The position numbers were made by a program, and so were the translations under genes. Source: Agromyces sp. Root81 (lineage in GTDB: Bacteria > Actinomycetota > Actinomycetes > Actinomycetales > Microbacteriaceae). Taken from it: a DNA stretch of 64,000 nt. The notes below the pieces were generated by a model. It saw only the letters and a program-made list of their open reading frames with translations. It did not search any database and was not told the DNA's origin. Location: assembly GCF_001429165.1 (NCBI RefSeq), contig NZ_LMIR01000002.1, forward strand, positions 1,104,662-1,168,661. The letters run 5' to 3'. Below, in pieces: positions 6,189 through 14,541 of the stretch. The stretch's first letter is position 1. Each line of letters begins with the position of its first letter.

Positions 6189-7990
6189 CGGAACACCCGC
6201 CGCATCCACATGGCGAGGCCCTCGACGATCAGCACCGTGACGAGGATCATCAGCACGATCGCGGTCACGACCGCGTAGTTCGAGCCCTGCCCGGCGTTCA
6301 GCAGGTAGTAGCCGATGCCGCCGCCGCCCACAATGCCGAGGATCGTCGCCGCGCGGATGTTGGTGTCGAGCAGGTAGAAGCTGTGGCCGATGAGCGCCCG
6401 CATGCCCTGCGGCAGCGTCGCCGAGGCGTACACCTGCCCGCGGCTCGCGCCGGTCGCGCGCAGCGCCCGCTCAGGGCCGGACTTCACCTCTTCGAAGGAG
6501 TCGGCGATGAGCTTGCCGAGCAGGCCGATGCCGCCGAAGGCGAGGGCGAGCGTGCCGGCCTGGCTGCCGAGGCCGGTGATGACGATGAGCACGATCGCGA
6601 GGATCACCTCGGGGATGCCGCGGATCACGACGAGCAGCAGTCGCATCGACGTGCGCACCGCGGCGTTCGGGGCGACGTTGCGGGCGGCGAGCGAGCCGAC
6701 GAACACCGAGACGACGAAGGCGAGCAGGGTCGCGGCGAGCGCGATGCCGATCGTCTGCAGCATCGCCCCGAACATCGTCGCGGCGTCGTAGTTGCCGAAG
6801 CTCGGCGGCCAGAACTGCACGGCGATCGCCGGCACCTTCGCCCAGAAGGTGATGAGGTCGCCCCACTGGATGTTGCACACGAGCACGCTGCCGACGACAA
6901 CCGCGAGGGCGATCCAGCCCCACACGGTGTTACGGATCCGCACGGCGTCCCACGGGCGGCGGAGCGCCGCTTCGAGCTGTGCACTCCCGCTGGTCGAGGA
7001 GCGCCCGACGGGGGAGGACGCGTCTCGAGACCCCGCCGGCTCTGCACCCGCGGTGGCGCTGCGCGTGCCCGAGACATCCGCTCGCCGGCGTGCGTTCTGC
7101 ACGCCGCGCACGACCCGGTCGCCGAGGCCCCGACCCGACGGCGCCCCACCGAGCATGGCCTGGCGCACGACGCTCGAGATGATCTCCATCACGACGCACA
7201 GCACGAACATCACGATCGCGATGCCGAGGCCGAGCGAGTAGTTCAGCGACTTGAAGGCGAACGACATGTCGTGGCCGAGCCCGACGACGCCGACGTAGCC
7301 GAGCACGACCGATCCGCGCAGGTTGATGTCGTTGCGGTGCAGCACGGTCGCGACCCATGACGGCAGCACCTGCGGCAGGATGCCGCTCGTGAACTCCTGG
7401 AGCTTCGAACCGCCGGCGGCGCGGATGGCGCGGCGCGGGCCCTCGTCGATCTGCTCGATCGCGTCGGCGAAGAGCTTGGAGATCATGCCGACCGAGTGGA
7501 TGCCGATCGCGAGGATGCCGGGCAGCGAGCCGAGCGAGAACATGAGCACGAAGACCATCGCGAGCACGACATCGGGGATCGCGCGGGTCAGCACCGTGAC
7601 GAAGCGGCCGAATGCCTGCCAGCCCGGCCCCGGCGTCGTGTTCGACGCGGCGAGGTAGGCGACCGGCACCGAGATGACCGCGGCGAGCAGCGTGCCGCAG
7701 AGCACGAGGCCGATCGTGAGGGCGGTCAGGTAGAGAAGCTCCCCCGGCTCGGGGAAGGTGATCGGGCCGACGCGGGCGAAGAACCGCTCGGCGTTGCCCC
7801 AGCTCTCGATCATGCTCGGGATCGAGATGCCCGAGTCGGCGAGGGCGATGACGGATGCCACGACGATCGCGCCGAGCGTCAGTGTCGCCGCGATCCGTTC
7901 CGGCGAGAGGCGGCGACGGGGCGCCCGTTCGGCGATCGAGGGTGATGGCGGCGGAGCCGACGGGGTCGGCGTCGCGGTGGCGAGGCTCAT
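6185..7990 (-). CDS. phnE: Phosphonate ABC transporter permease, PhnE1-PhnE2 fusion
   Basis: One uninterrupted 601-codon frame holds two complete PhnE-type permeases. The first spans about residues 30-280, with its EAA loop near 179-200. The second spans about 350-600, with its EAA loop near 499-520. In most bacteria these are separate phnE genes. A hydrophilic linker rich in Ser, Arg and Gly joins them at about 285-345, and residues 319-334 are encoded by a dispersed palindromic repeat. Both halves carry the multiple membrane segments and the SGP.RA(L/I)RA.G signature that docks to PhnC. The ATG at 7990 overlaps the phnC stop (ATGA). The protein would form both pore subunits of the PhnCDE importer in the membrane. 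Confidence 0.93.
   Translation of the reverse strand: MSLATATPTPSAPPPSPSIAERAPRRRLSPERIAATLTLGAIVVASVIALADSGISIPSMIESWGNAERFFARVGPITFPEPGELLYLTALTIGLVLCGTLLAAVISVPVAYLAASNTTPGPGWQAFGRFVTVLTRAIPDVVLAMVFVLMFSLGSLPGILAIGIHSVGMISKLFADAIEQIDEGPRRAIRAAGGSKLQEFTSGILPQVLPSWVATVLHRNDINLRGSVVLGYVGVVGLGHDMSFAFKSLNYSLGLGIAIVMFVLCVVMEIISSVVRQAMLGGAPSGRGLGDRVVRGVQNARRRADVSGTRSATAGAEPAGSRDASSPVGRSSTSGSAQLEAALRRPWDAVRIRNTVWGWIALAVVVGSVLVCNIQWGDLITFWAKVPAIAVQFWPPSFGNYDAATMFGAMLQTIGIALAATLLAFVVSVFVGSLAARNVAPNAAVRTSMRLLLVVIRGIPEVILAIVLIVITGLGSQAGTLALAFGGIGLLGKLIADSFEEVKSGPERALRATGASRGQVYASATLPQGMRALIGHSFYLLDTNIRAATILGIVGGGGIGYYLLNAGQGSNYAVVTAIVLMILVTVLIVEGLAMWMRRVFR
6991..7034. repeat. Dispersed GAGGAG/GTCTCGA palindrome inside phnE
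   Basis: The stretch has GGTCGAGGAGCG at one end and CGTCTCGAGACC at the other, an imperfect inverted repeat. It matches elements at 15157-15243, 20285-20319 and 23955-23989, which lie between genes. Here it is in frame and encodes part of the linker between the two PhnE halves. Confidence 0.65.
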
Positions 7991-8856
7991 GTCCGCAGCG
8001 CGCCGTCCGCGAGGCGGGTCTCGGCGGCGGCGTCGGCCGCGGCATCCGCCAGCTCGACCTCGATCGCCTCGAGTTCGGTGGTCGATGTGGCGACCCGGCC
8101 GTAGATCTCCATGACCTCGGCCTTGGAGAGGCCTTCGGCGGGCGTGTCGAGCACGACCTCGCCGTGGCGGAGCCCGACGATGCGATCGCCCCACGAGAGG
8201 GCGAGGTCGACCTGGTGCAGGCTGCAGACGACGGTCAGGCCCGCGTCCATCGCGATCTCGCGGATGAGCGACATGACCTGCTCGCTCGACTCGGGGTCGA
8301 GCGAGGCGACCGGCTCGTCGGCGAGGAGGATCTCGGGGTCCTGCATGAGGGCGCGCGCGATGGCGACCCGCTGCTGCTGGCCGCCCGAGAGGGTGTCGGC
8401 GCGCTGGTAGGCACGGTCGAGCAGACCGACCCGGTCGAGATGGCCGAGCGCCGTGAGCTTCAGACGCCGCGGGTAGCTCCAGAGCCCGAGCCGTGGCCCG
8501 CGCAGCTCGGAGAGCGCGCCGGTGAGCACGTTCTCGAGCACCGTGAGCGAGGGCACGAGGTCGAACTGCTGGAAGACGAAGCCCATGCGGCTGCGAAGGG
8601 CCCGGAGGTGCCGCCCCGTCAGGCGCGGCACCTCCTGGCCGAGCACGCGCACGGAGCCTGCGGTCGGCGTCTCGAGCCCGTCGAGGTGCCGCAGCAGCGT
8701 CGACTTGCCCGAGCCCGAGAGCCCGAGGAGCACCACGATCTCCCCCCGCGCGACCGTGAGCGACGCCCCTTGCAGCGCCACGGTGCGGCCGAACTCCTTC
8801 GTGAGTCCGGAGACCTCGATGACGACTGGATCCTCGTTGCCGGCTGGCGTGCTCAT
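7987..8856 (-). CDS. phnC: Phosphonate ABC transporter ATP-binding protein
   Basis: A 289-residue ABC ATPase. Walker A is GLSGSGKS (45-52), the Q-loop is VFQQFD (95-100), the signature is LSGGQ (157-161) and Walker B is ILLADEPVASLD (177-188). SLHQVDLA supplies the switch His. The long stretch between Q-loop and signature, and the DEPVASLDP wording, are typical of PhnC. A C-terminal tail of about 40 Ala/Glu-rich residues is an extra. It overlaps the fused permease gene by 4 nt and follows phnD by 56 nt, so it is part of the uptake operon. It powers import of phosphonate or phosphite-like ligands delivered by PhnD. Confidence 0.94.
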   Translation of the reverse strand: MSTPAGNEDPVVIEVSGLTKEFGRTVALQGASLTVARGEIVVLLGLSGSGKSTLLRHLDGLETPTAGSVRVLGQEVPRLTGRHLRALRSRMGFVFQQFDLVPSLTVLENVLTGALSELRGPRLGLWSYPRRLKLTALGHLDRVGLLDRAYQRADTLSGGQQQRVAIARALMQDPEILLADEPVASLDPESSEQVMSLIREIAMDAGLTVVCSLHQVDLALSWGDRIVGLRHGEVVLDTPAEGLSKAEVMEIYGRVATSTTELEAIEVELADAAADAAAETRLADGALRT

Positions 8857-8912
8857 GGGGTGCTCCGTGTTCCGTGTTCGTGCGTTCTTCGACCCTGGTC
8901 AGTACCGGGGCA

Positions 8913-9839
8913 TCAGCCCTGGCACTGCTCCGCGTTCGTCTTCTCGCAGATGTCGCGGATGGTGTCGTAGTACTCGTCGTCGACGGGCGACGTGGCGAAG
9001 AACACGCTGCGGAACGCGTCGGTGTCGGCGCTGTCGATGCCCGAGGCGATGATCTCGTCGATCGTGACCTCGCCGAGGATGTCGGCGAGCTGGGTACGCA
9101 GTTCCTCGGGCAGGGTGTCGGAGACGACGATCGGGGCGCCGGGCACCATGGTCTCGGCGATGATCTCGACCTTGTCGCTCTTGGCGACCTCGCTGTCCTC
9201 GGCGAAACCGGCCTCGCACTCGACGCCCTCACCGGTCTTGGTGACCGAGACGTCGTGCTTGCCCGCGAACACCGGCGTGACGTCGGCCTCGGGGTCGATG
9301 CCCTCGTTCAGCAGGTTGTAGCTCGGGAAGAGGTAGCCCGAGGTCGACGACGGGTCGACGAAGCAGACCTTCTTGCCCTTGAACCCGGCGAGGTCGGTGA
9401 TGTCGCTGCCCTTCGGCACGATCGCCTGCGAGAAGTAGCCGGGCTCCTGGCCCTCCTCGGTGATGATCGAGGAGATCGGGGTGATCGCGGCGCCGTTGTT
9501 CGTCGCGGTCACGTAGGTGAACCCCGAGAAGGAGGCGACGTCGATCTTGCCGGCGATGGCGGCTTCGATGAGCGCTGCGTAATCGGTGGACTCGTGGTAC
9601 TCGACCGTCTTGCCGGTCTCCTGCGCGATGTAGTCCATGAGCGGCTGGTAGTTCGTCTCGGTGTCGACCGAGTCGGGCACGACGCCGAAGACGAGGGTGT
9701 TCTCGTCGACGGCGAACTTCGCCTCAGCGGCATCAGCTGCGGAGTCGTCGGCCGCGGAGGGCGACGAACATGCGGCGAGGCCGACGGCGAGCAGGGCCGC
9801 CGCGGCGATCGCGGGCCAGGCCTTGGTGTTGAGCTTCAT
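8913..9839 (-). CDS. phnD: Phosphonate-binding lipoprotein
   Basis: A 308-residue substrate-binding protein. A positively charged N-terminus and hydrophobic stretch end in the lipobox LAAC (21-24), so it should be a surface lipoprotein. The mature part follows PhnD: LVFGVVPDSVDTE, then YHESTDYAALIEA and FSGFTYVTA, and ICFVDPSSTSGYLFP-like sequence, where Ser/Thr-rich loops bind the phosphonate group. The ATG at 9839 is preceded by AAAGG about 8 nt upstream. It is the first gene of the phn operon, with a 230-base upstream region shared with the divergent osmC-like gene. Confidence 0.94.
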   Translation of the reverse strand: MKLNTKAWPAIAAAALLAVGLAACSSPSAADDSAADAAEAKFAVDENTLVFGVVPDSVDTETNYQPLMDYIAQETGKTVEYHESTDYAALIEAAIAGKIDVASFSGFTYVTATNNGAAITPISSIITEEGQEPGYFSQAIVPKGSDITDLAGFKGKKVCFVDPSSTSGYLFPSYNLLNEGIDPEADVTPVFAGKHDVSVTKTGEGVECEAGFAEDSEVAKSDKVEIIAETMVPGAPIVVSDTLPEELRTQLADILGEVTIDEIIASGIDSADTDAFRSVFFATSPVDDEYYDTIRDICEKTNAEQCQG

Positions 9840-10073
9840 CGGAAACCTTTCGTGACCGCTGCGCCCGGTGCAGGCGCATGCTGTGTGTTCCGTTGGCCCA
9901 ACGTAGGCAGCGGCCGCCAACGCCGGGCGGCGGCATGGTTACCGGCAGGTGAACCGCGCACGGCGTTCTCGGACGGCGCGCACCCGCGCCCGACTCCTCG
10001 TCGTGTGACGATGCGTTGCGCCAGGTGACGCCGCGGCGAGCAGCCGCCCTCCGCCCGCCCGTATCGTTCGGAC
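9840..10073. promoter_or_regulatory. Divergent intergenic region, phnD and OsmC-like gene
   Basis: These 234 bases separate the two divergent genes and must hold the phn operon promoter. I see no strong Pho box, riboswitch or long palindrome. On the plus strand TATCGT ends 6 nt before the OsmC start. Confidence 0.4.
10062..10067 (+). promoter_or_regulatory. -10 element (TATCGT), likely leaderless OsmC transcript
   Basis: TATCGT ends 6 nt before the ATG at 10074, with no ribosome binding site between, as expected for a leaderless message. Confidence 0.45.
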
Positions 10074-10619
10074 ATGACCCTCCTGGACGACACCGCCACG
10101 ACCGCTTTCCCGCCCGCAGAACGCGCGGAACGACTCGCCGCAGCCGGCGCTTCGTGGGCCGACCGCATCGAGCGCAACCCCGACGCAGCCCACCTCACGT
10201 ACACCGTGACCGGCCGCGGCACCGGCGCTGTCGCGAGCGCGATCACCGCCGGCCGCCACCGCTTCGAGGTCGACGAACCCGCCGCCCTCGCCGGCGACGA
10301 CGTCGCCGCGAGTCCGGTCGAGTACGCCCTCGGGGCGCTCATCTCCTGTCAGATCGTGGTCTACCGGCTGTACGCCGGCGCACTCGGCATCCAGCTCGAC
10401 GACATCGAGATCACGGCAGAGGGCGACCTCGACGCGCGCAAGCTGTTCGGCATCGACGAGTCCGTGCGCGCGGGCTTCAACCAGGTGCGCCTCACGGTGA
10501 AGCTGCACGGCCCCGAGAGCGACGAGCGCTACGAGACCCTCCGCGAGACCGTCGACGCGCACTGCCCGGTGCTCGACCTCTTCGCGAACCCGGTGCCGAC
10601 GACTGTCGTGCTCGGCTGA
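10074..10619 (+). CDS. OsmC/Ohr-family peroxiredoxin-like protein
   Basis: A 181-residue OsmC-family protein. The two family cysteines are visible: Cys92 in SPVEYALGALISCQ and Cys164 in DAHCPVLDLF. OsmC and Ohr proteins use such a pair to reduce organic hydroperoxides with a dihydrolipoyl partner. The N-terminal 35 residues are a charged extension. It stands alone, divergent from phnD. OsmC and Ohr cannot be separated with confidence from sequence by eye. Leaderless start proposed. Confidence 0.88.
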   Translation: MTLLDDTATTAFPPAERAERLAAAGASWADRIERNPDAAHLTYTVTGRGTGAVASAITAGRHRFEVDEPAALAGDDVAASPVEYALGALISCQIVVYRLYAGALGIQLDDIEITAEGDLDARKLFGIDESVRAGFNQVRLTVKLHGPESDERYETLRETVDAHCPVLDLFANPVPTTVVLG

Positions 10620-10629
10620 GCGGGACGCG

Positions 10630-10824
10630 TCAGCGGCGGATGCGCGCCGGACCCATCGCGGCTCCGAGGCCGACGATGATGATGCCCGCGAAGAGCCAGC
10701 CGTAGCGGGCCGAGACGACGCCGACCAGGGCGAGCACGATGCCGACGGCGACGACGATGCGCGAGAGGATGCGCCGGAACTTCGGCCGCGCGAAGAGCGG
10801 CGGTCGCTCCGCCGGCTCGCTCAT
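10630..10824 (-). CDS. Small two-helix membrane protein, 64 aa
   Basis: This 64-residue product starts at ATG 10824, overlapping the upstream dehydrogenase stop by ATGA. After a basic N-terminus (FARPKFRRILSR) it has two hydrophobic segments, about 23-37 and 42-57, and a basic tail RIRR, so both ends probably face the cytoplasm. No family is recognised. It ends 10 nt from the convergent OsmC gene, leaving almost no room for a terminator. Confidence 0.75.
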   Translation of the reverse strand: MSEPAERPPLFARPKFRRILSRIVVAVGIVLALVGVVSARYGWLFAGIIIVGLGAAMGPARIRR

Positions 10825-11756
10825 GCCCTGACCCTGAACTCGGTGCCGGTGGCGTCTTCGGCGAACGCCCAGAAGCGGGCGCCGATCGCGGCATCCGTCG
10901 AGGTGCGCGTCGGACGCTGCAGCGTCGGCTCGCCCTTCGTCGACCAGCGCGGGCCCCAGAACTGGCCGCCCTCGACGCCGGGTGCCGTGAGCGCGTGCAG
11001 CGTCACCTCGGCGCCGCGATGCTTGCCCTGCGCCCACGCCGCCTGCAGCGCGTCGGCGAACCGGCCGCCGGCCGTCGGCTCGTTGACCCCCGGCACGCGC
11101 GGGGTCCTGCCGCTGATGGAGTAGCCCGGGTGGGCGACGAGGCTCGAGACCGGTACCGGTCGAGTGGGCACGGTCGCCGCCCGCAGTCGCCGGTCGAGTT
11201 CGAAGGCGAGCACCTGCGCCGCGATCTTCGACTGGGCGTAGGCCCGCCAGAAGTCGTAGCCGCGCTCGAGCTGCAGGTCGTCGACGCGGAACGTCGAGAG
11301 CCGGCTCGACAGCGAGCCGAGCGCGACGATGCGCGCGCCCGGCGCGAGGTGCGGCAGCAGCCGGGCGAGCAGGGCGAAGTGGCCGAGCACGTTCGTCGCG
11401 AGCACGAGCTCGTTGCCGTCGGGCGATTCGAGCCGCGCGCCCGGCGTGTGCACCATGCCCGCGTTCGTCACCACGCCGTCGAGCGGCGGCCGGTGCAGCA
11501 GGCGGGCGGCGCCGGCCCGAACCGAGTCGAGCGAGGCCACGTCGATGACGAGCGGTTCGACGGATGCCTCGGGGCGCGCGCCGCGGATCGCGGCCATCGC
11601 CGCCTCGAGCCGCTCGGGGCTGCGCCCGACGAGCACGACGTGCGCGCCCGCGCCGGCGAGCCGCGCCGCCGTGAAGAAGCCGAGCCCGGCGTTCGCGCCG
11701 GTCACGAGGTACCGCTTGCCCGCTTGCGACGGCATGGCCGTCGGGTACCAGCTCAC
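10821..11756 (-). CDS. Short-chain dehydrogenase/reductase
   Basis: A 311-residue SDR. The NAD(P)-binding TGANAGLG lies at 19-26, the NAG motif at 97-99, a catalytic Ser region GSLSS near 146-150 and the catalytic YAQSK at 172-176. The length and the TGANAGLGF wording resemble the retinol-dehydrogenase-like/oxidoreductase branch. The substrate is unknown. The GTG at 11756 is chosen; an ATG seven codons later is an alternative. It is coupled by ATGA to the small membrane protein downstream. Confidence 0.85.
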   Translation of the reverse strand: MSWYPTAMPSQAGKRYLVTGANAGLGFFTAARLAGAGAHVVLVGRSPERLEAAMAAIRGARPEASVEPLVIDVASLDSVRAGAARLLHRPPLDGVVTNAGMVHTPGARLESPDGNELVLATNVLGHFALLARLLPHLAPGARIVALGSLSSRLSTFRVDDLQLERGYDFWRAYAQSKIAAQVLAFELDRRLRAATVPTRPVPVSSLVAHPGYSISGRTPRVPGVNEPTAGGRFADALQAAWAQGKHRGAEVTLHALTAPGVEGGQFWGPRWSTKGEPTLQRPTRTSTDAAIGARFWAFAEDATGTEFRVRA

Positions 11757-11780
11757 CGCGCTGTGCTCACAGTTCCGGGC

Positions 11781-12122
11781 TCACAGTTCGTCGACGGTGC
11801 CCGGCGCACCCGCGCCGTTGGCGAGCTCCTCGTGGTGCTGGATCACCTCGGCGACGACGAAGTTGAACCACTTCTCGGCGAAGGCGGGGTCGAGGTGCGC
11901 GTCGATCGCGAGGTTTCTCAGCCGGGCGATCTGACGCCGCTCGCGGTCGGGGTCGCTCGGCGGCAGCCCGTGGGTCGCCTTCAACCGGCCGACCTGCTGC
12001 GTGAACTTGAAGCGCTCGGCGAGCAGGTGGATGAGGGCCGCGTCGATGTTGTCGATGCTGGATCGGATACCGAGCAGCTCGCTCATCGCGGCATCACGTT
12101 CGTCGAAGGACCCGTCACTCAT
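11781..12122 (-). CDS. Chorismate mutase (AroQ class)
   Basis: A 113-residue all-helical protein with the AroQ pattern: an N-terminal helix LLGIRSSIDNIDAALIHLLAERF, then QQVGRLKA and a C-terminal helix ending in FNFVVAEVIQHHEE. It converts chorismate to prephenate, the entry to phenylalanine and tyrosine. The extra N-terminal dozen residues are acidic. A TACGCT hexamer 6 nt before the ATG lies inside the end of the preceding sigma factor gene, so it may be transcribed separately and without a leader. Confidence 0.9.
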   Translation of the reverse strand: MSDGSFDERDAAMSELLGIRSSIDNIDAALIHLLAERFKFTQQVGRLKATHGLPPSDPDRERRQIARLRNLAIDAHLDPAFAEKWFNFVVAEVIQHHEELANGAGAPGTVDEL

Positions 12123-13380
12123 GCTTCGAGCGTACTTCCATCCGCACGGCCCGGTCTTCCAGGTACTGCTGCTCGATGAGGTTGCCGGTCATCGCCGCGG
12201 CGGCCCTGAACTCCTCGCCGGCGAGCTCGTGGTCGCCTGCGCGTCCCAGGAGATGAGCGCGGACCGCACGCACCCGGCCGCTCACGAGCGGGTCCTCCGA
12301 GAGGCCGTGCGCCCGGTCGAGGTCGCCGAGCAGGGCGAGCCCGCGCTCCGCGCCGTAGGCATGGGCGACGGCGACCACCCGCGAGAGTCGCACGGGAGCG
12401 GTGGGTTCGAGCTGTTCGAGCCCGAGGTAGAGCGCGGCGATCTGCGGCCAGTCGGTCTCGGCGGCTGAGGCGGCCTCGACGTGCACGGCGGCGATCGCGG
12501 CCTGCAACTGGTACGTCCCGACGCTGCGGCGCCGCCACGCATGCTCGATGAGCGACTGTCCTTCCGCGAGCAGGTCCGCATCCCACCGGCCGCGATCCTG
12601 CTCGGCCATCGGCACGAGTTCGCCCGAGGCATCCGTTCGCGCCGCCCGTCTGGCCTCGGTGAGCAGCATCAGTGCGGTGAGCCCCTCGGGCTCCGGCTCG
12701 TCCGGCAGCATGCGCTGCAGCATCCGGGACAGCCGGATCGCCTCCTCGGCGAGGTCGCGACGTCCGAGCTCGGCGCCGGAGCTGACGGTGTACCCCTCGT
12801 TGAAGACGAGGTAGAGCACCCGCATGACGGCCTCGATCCGGGAACGGCGGTCGCCGTCGGGCGGCAGCTCGAACCGCGCGCCGGCCTTCCTCAGTTGCTG
12901 CTTGGCGCGGCTGATGCGCACGGCCATGGTCGGTTCGGAGACGCCGTAGGCGTGCGCGATCTCCGCCGTCGTGAGGCCGCCGACGGCGCGCAGGGTCAAC
13001 GCGATCTGCGAGGCCGCGCTGAGCGCGGGGTGGCAGCACAGCACGAGCAGGTGCAGGCTGTCGTCGTGGTCGACGACCGCCGGTCCCGGCGCGGTCGGGT
13101 CGAAGAGCGAGGGGTCGGATGCCGCGGCCTCCTCCTCCCGGCGATGCGCCGCCTGCTCGGAGCGCAGCAGGTCGATCATCCTGCGGTAGGCGACGCGGAT
13201 GAGCCAGCTGCGCGGCTCGGTTGGAACGCCGTCGGCCGGCCACTGCCGACTCGCGGCGATGAGCGCCTCCTGCACGGCGTCCTCGGCCACGTCGAAGCGG
13301 CCGAAGCGTCGAACGATCGCGCCGAGCACCTGCGGCGCCTCGGAGCGCAGCAGGTGCTCGATCGCCCGGTCGCCGGGCAT
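12115..13380 (-). CDS. ECF42-type RNA polymerase sigma factor with TPR-like C-terminal domain
   Basis: A 421-residue sigma factor. Region 2 is at about 22-75 (RFDVAEDAVQEAL, SWLIRVAYRRMIDLLR) and region 4 at about 115-160 (GGLTTAEIAHAYGVSEPTMAVRISRAK). A long C-terminal domain of about 250 residues follows, with helical repeats including the conserved RLYLVFNEGY-type segment near 190-200. This architecture defines the ECF42 group, which works without an anti-sigma factor and is found with DGPF-domain proteins. The gene just upstream is exactly such a protein and overlaps by one base (TGATG). Its own regulon is not predictable from this window. Confidence 0.92.
   Translation of the reverse strand: MPGDRAIEHLLRSEAPQVLGAIVRRFGRFDVAEDAVQEALIAASRQWPADGVPTEPRSWLIRVAYRRMIDLLRSEQAAHRREEEAAASDPSLFDPTAPGPAVVDHDDSLHLLVLCCHPALSAASQIALTLRAVGGLTTAEIAHAYGVSEPTMAVRISRAKQQLRKAGARFELPPDGDRRSRIEAVMRVLYLVFNEGYTVSSGAELGRRDLAEEAIRLSRMLQRMLPDEPEPEGLTALMLLTEARRAARTDASGELVPMAEQDRGRWDADLLAEGQSLIEHAWRRRSVGTYQLQAAIAAVHVEAASAAETDWPQIAALYLGLEQLEPTAPVRLSRVVAVAHAYGAERGLALLGDLDRAHGLSEDPLVSGRVRAVRAHLLGRAGDHELAGEEFRAAAAMTGNLIEQQYLEDRAVRMEVRSKHE
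12129..12134 (-). promoter_or_regulatory. -10 element (TACGCT) of chorismate mutase gene
   Basis: TACGCT on the minus strand ends 6 nt before the ATG at 12122. It lies within the last codons of the upstream sigma factor gene. Confidence 0.4.
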
Positions 13381-13748
13381 CAGGCGAAGTCGTCGCCCAT
13401 GATCGGGCGGATCTCCATCGGTTCGCCGAGCACGGCGACCATTCGGCTGACGATGTCACGCGCGCGTTCGAGGCTCGCGACGTCGATCACGGCGAAGCTC
13501 GCGAGCACCTCCTTCAGCTCGGCGAACGGACCGTCGGTGGCGACCACGCCAGACTCGGTCCTGCGCACCGTGGTGGTCACAGCGGGGTGGCCGAGCCCTT
13601 CGCTCGTCACGAACTCCCCGGTCTCCCGCAGTTCGGCTTCGAACTCCTGGTAGGCGGCGAAGGCGGCGAGCGCCTCCTCGGTCGGGGCATCGGCGGTCGC
13701 CGCATCCCAGCTCGCGGCCGGGGTGTAGCTCAGCACGAGGAACTTCAT
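13380..13748 (-). CDS. YCII/DGPF-domain protein paired with the sigma factor
   Basis: A 122-residue ferredoxin-like-fold protein of the YciI-related family, with the signature ATDGPFAELKE at 70-80. It begins MKFLVLSYTP, as the family does. In ECF42 loci these DGPF proteins are usually encoded next to, and are likely targets or effectors of, the sigma factor; their biochemistry is unclear. Its stop shares one base with the sigma factor ATG, so the two are translated together. Confidence 0.9.
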   Translation of the reverse strand: MKFLVLSYTPAASWDAATADAPTEEALAAFAAYQEFEAELRETGEFVTSEGLGHPAVTTTVRRTESGVVATDGPFAELKEVLASFAVIDVASLERARDIVSRMVAVLGEPMEIRPIMGDDFA

Positions 13749-13813
13749 GATGTGTCCTTTCAGACGGCGCGGTCGACGCCACGCTATTCGAATCGATGAT
13801 GGGGATCGAGGGG

Positions 13814-14479
13814 TCACGCGGCCCGTCGGAGTCTCAGCGCGACCACCGTCGTCCATGTGAAGGCGACGACGCCGGTGAGCGCGACCTGCACGCTCGCACT
13901 CTCGGGGGTGACGGGCAGCAGCAGCACCAGGGCGGTCACGCCGTTGCCGATGGCGGGCCACAGGGCCCGGCGACGGATGTCCCGCACGAGGAGCACGATG
14001 CACGCGACCGCGAGCGCCGTGAAGGCGAGTGCAGCCGCGGTCGAGTGCACGACCGAGTGCCACGACATCGAGACGACACCCTCGGGTGCTCCGGCTGGAA
14101 ATCCGAGCTGCGGGTCCATGATGAAGAAGCCGGCGGCAATCAGCCCGGCGCCGAAGATGCCGATGAACAGCGGTGCCGCCCGCCGGCCGAGCCCGTCGAC
14201 GACGACCCGGCGGTGCACGATCGCGAGGGCGATCACGCCGAGGCCCGTGAGCACGAATGTCGCGATCTGGATCCAGCCGAGCGCCCCGGTGGAGAGCTGA
14301 CTGATGGGGTGCACCCGCAGATCGAAGCCGGGGCGGGTGAGCATCTGGATGATCGCCGAGGCGTAGAAGAGCGGGCCGGCGAGCGCGGCGGCCACGGCGA
14401 GGCGGCGAGTGGACTCGCGGCGAGCGCCGGTCGGTGCAGCGCTCGACGTCGAGGCGTCGTTGCGGATGTGTGCGGTCAT
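13814..14479 (-). CDS. DUF998-family membrane protein
   Basis: A 221-residue protein with six predicted hydrophobic segments and the DUF998 motifs near the start (ALAGPLFYASAIIQ, HPISQLSTGALGWIQ). The ATG at 14479 has GGGAGGAC 7 nt upstream. DUF998 proteins are integral membrane proteins of unknown function. It is divergent from the 14664 gene across a palindromic region. Confidence 0.88.
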   Translation of the reverse strand: MTAHIRNDASTSSAAPTGARRESTRRLAVAAALAGPLFYASAIIQMLTRPGFDLRVHPISQLSTGALGWIQIATFVLTGLGVIALAIVHRRVVVDGLGRRAAPLFIGIFGAGLIAAGFFIMDPQLGFPAGAPEGVVSMSWHSVVHSTAAALAFTALAVACIVLLVRDIRRRALWPAIGNGVTALVLLLPVTPESASVQVALTGVVAFTWTTVVALRLRRAA

Positions 14480-14541
14480 GATGTCCTCCCGATGGGTTCG
14501 AAACGGTGTTGTACCGCTACCTCGGAGCGGCCGACGCCGCC

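Noticed and set aside
9840..10073. Riboswitch or Pho box upstream of phnD
   Set aside because: I could not find the repeat spacing of a Pho box or a conserved riboswitch fold by eye; a covariance-model search would be needed.
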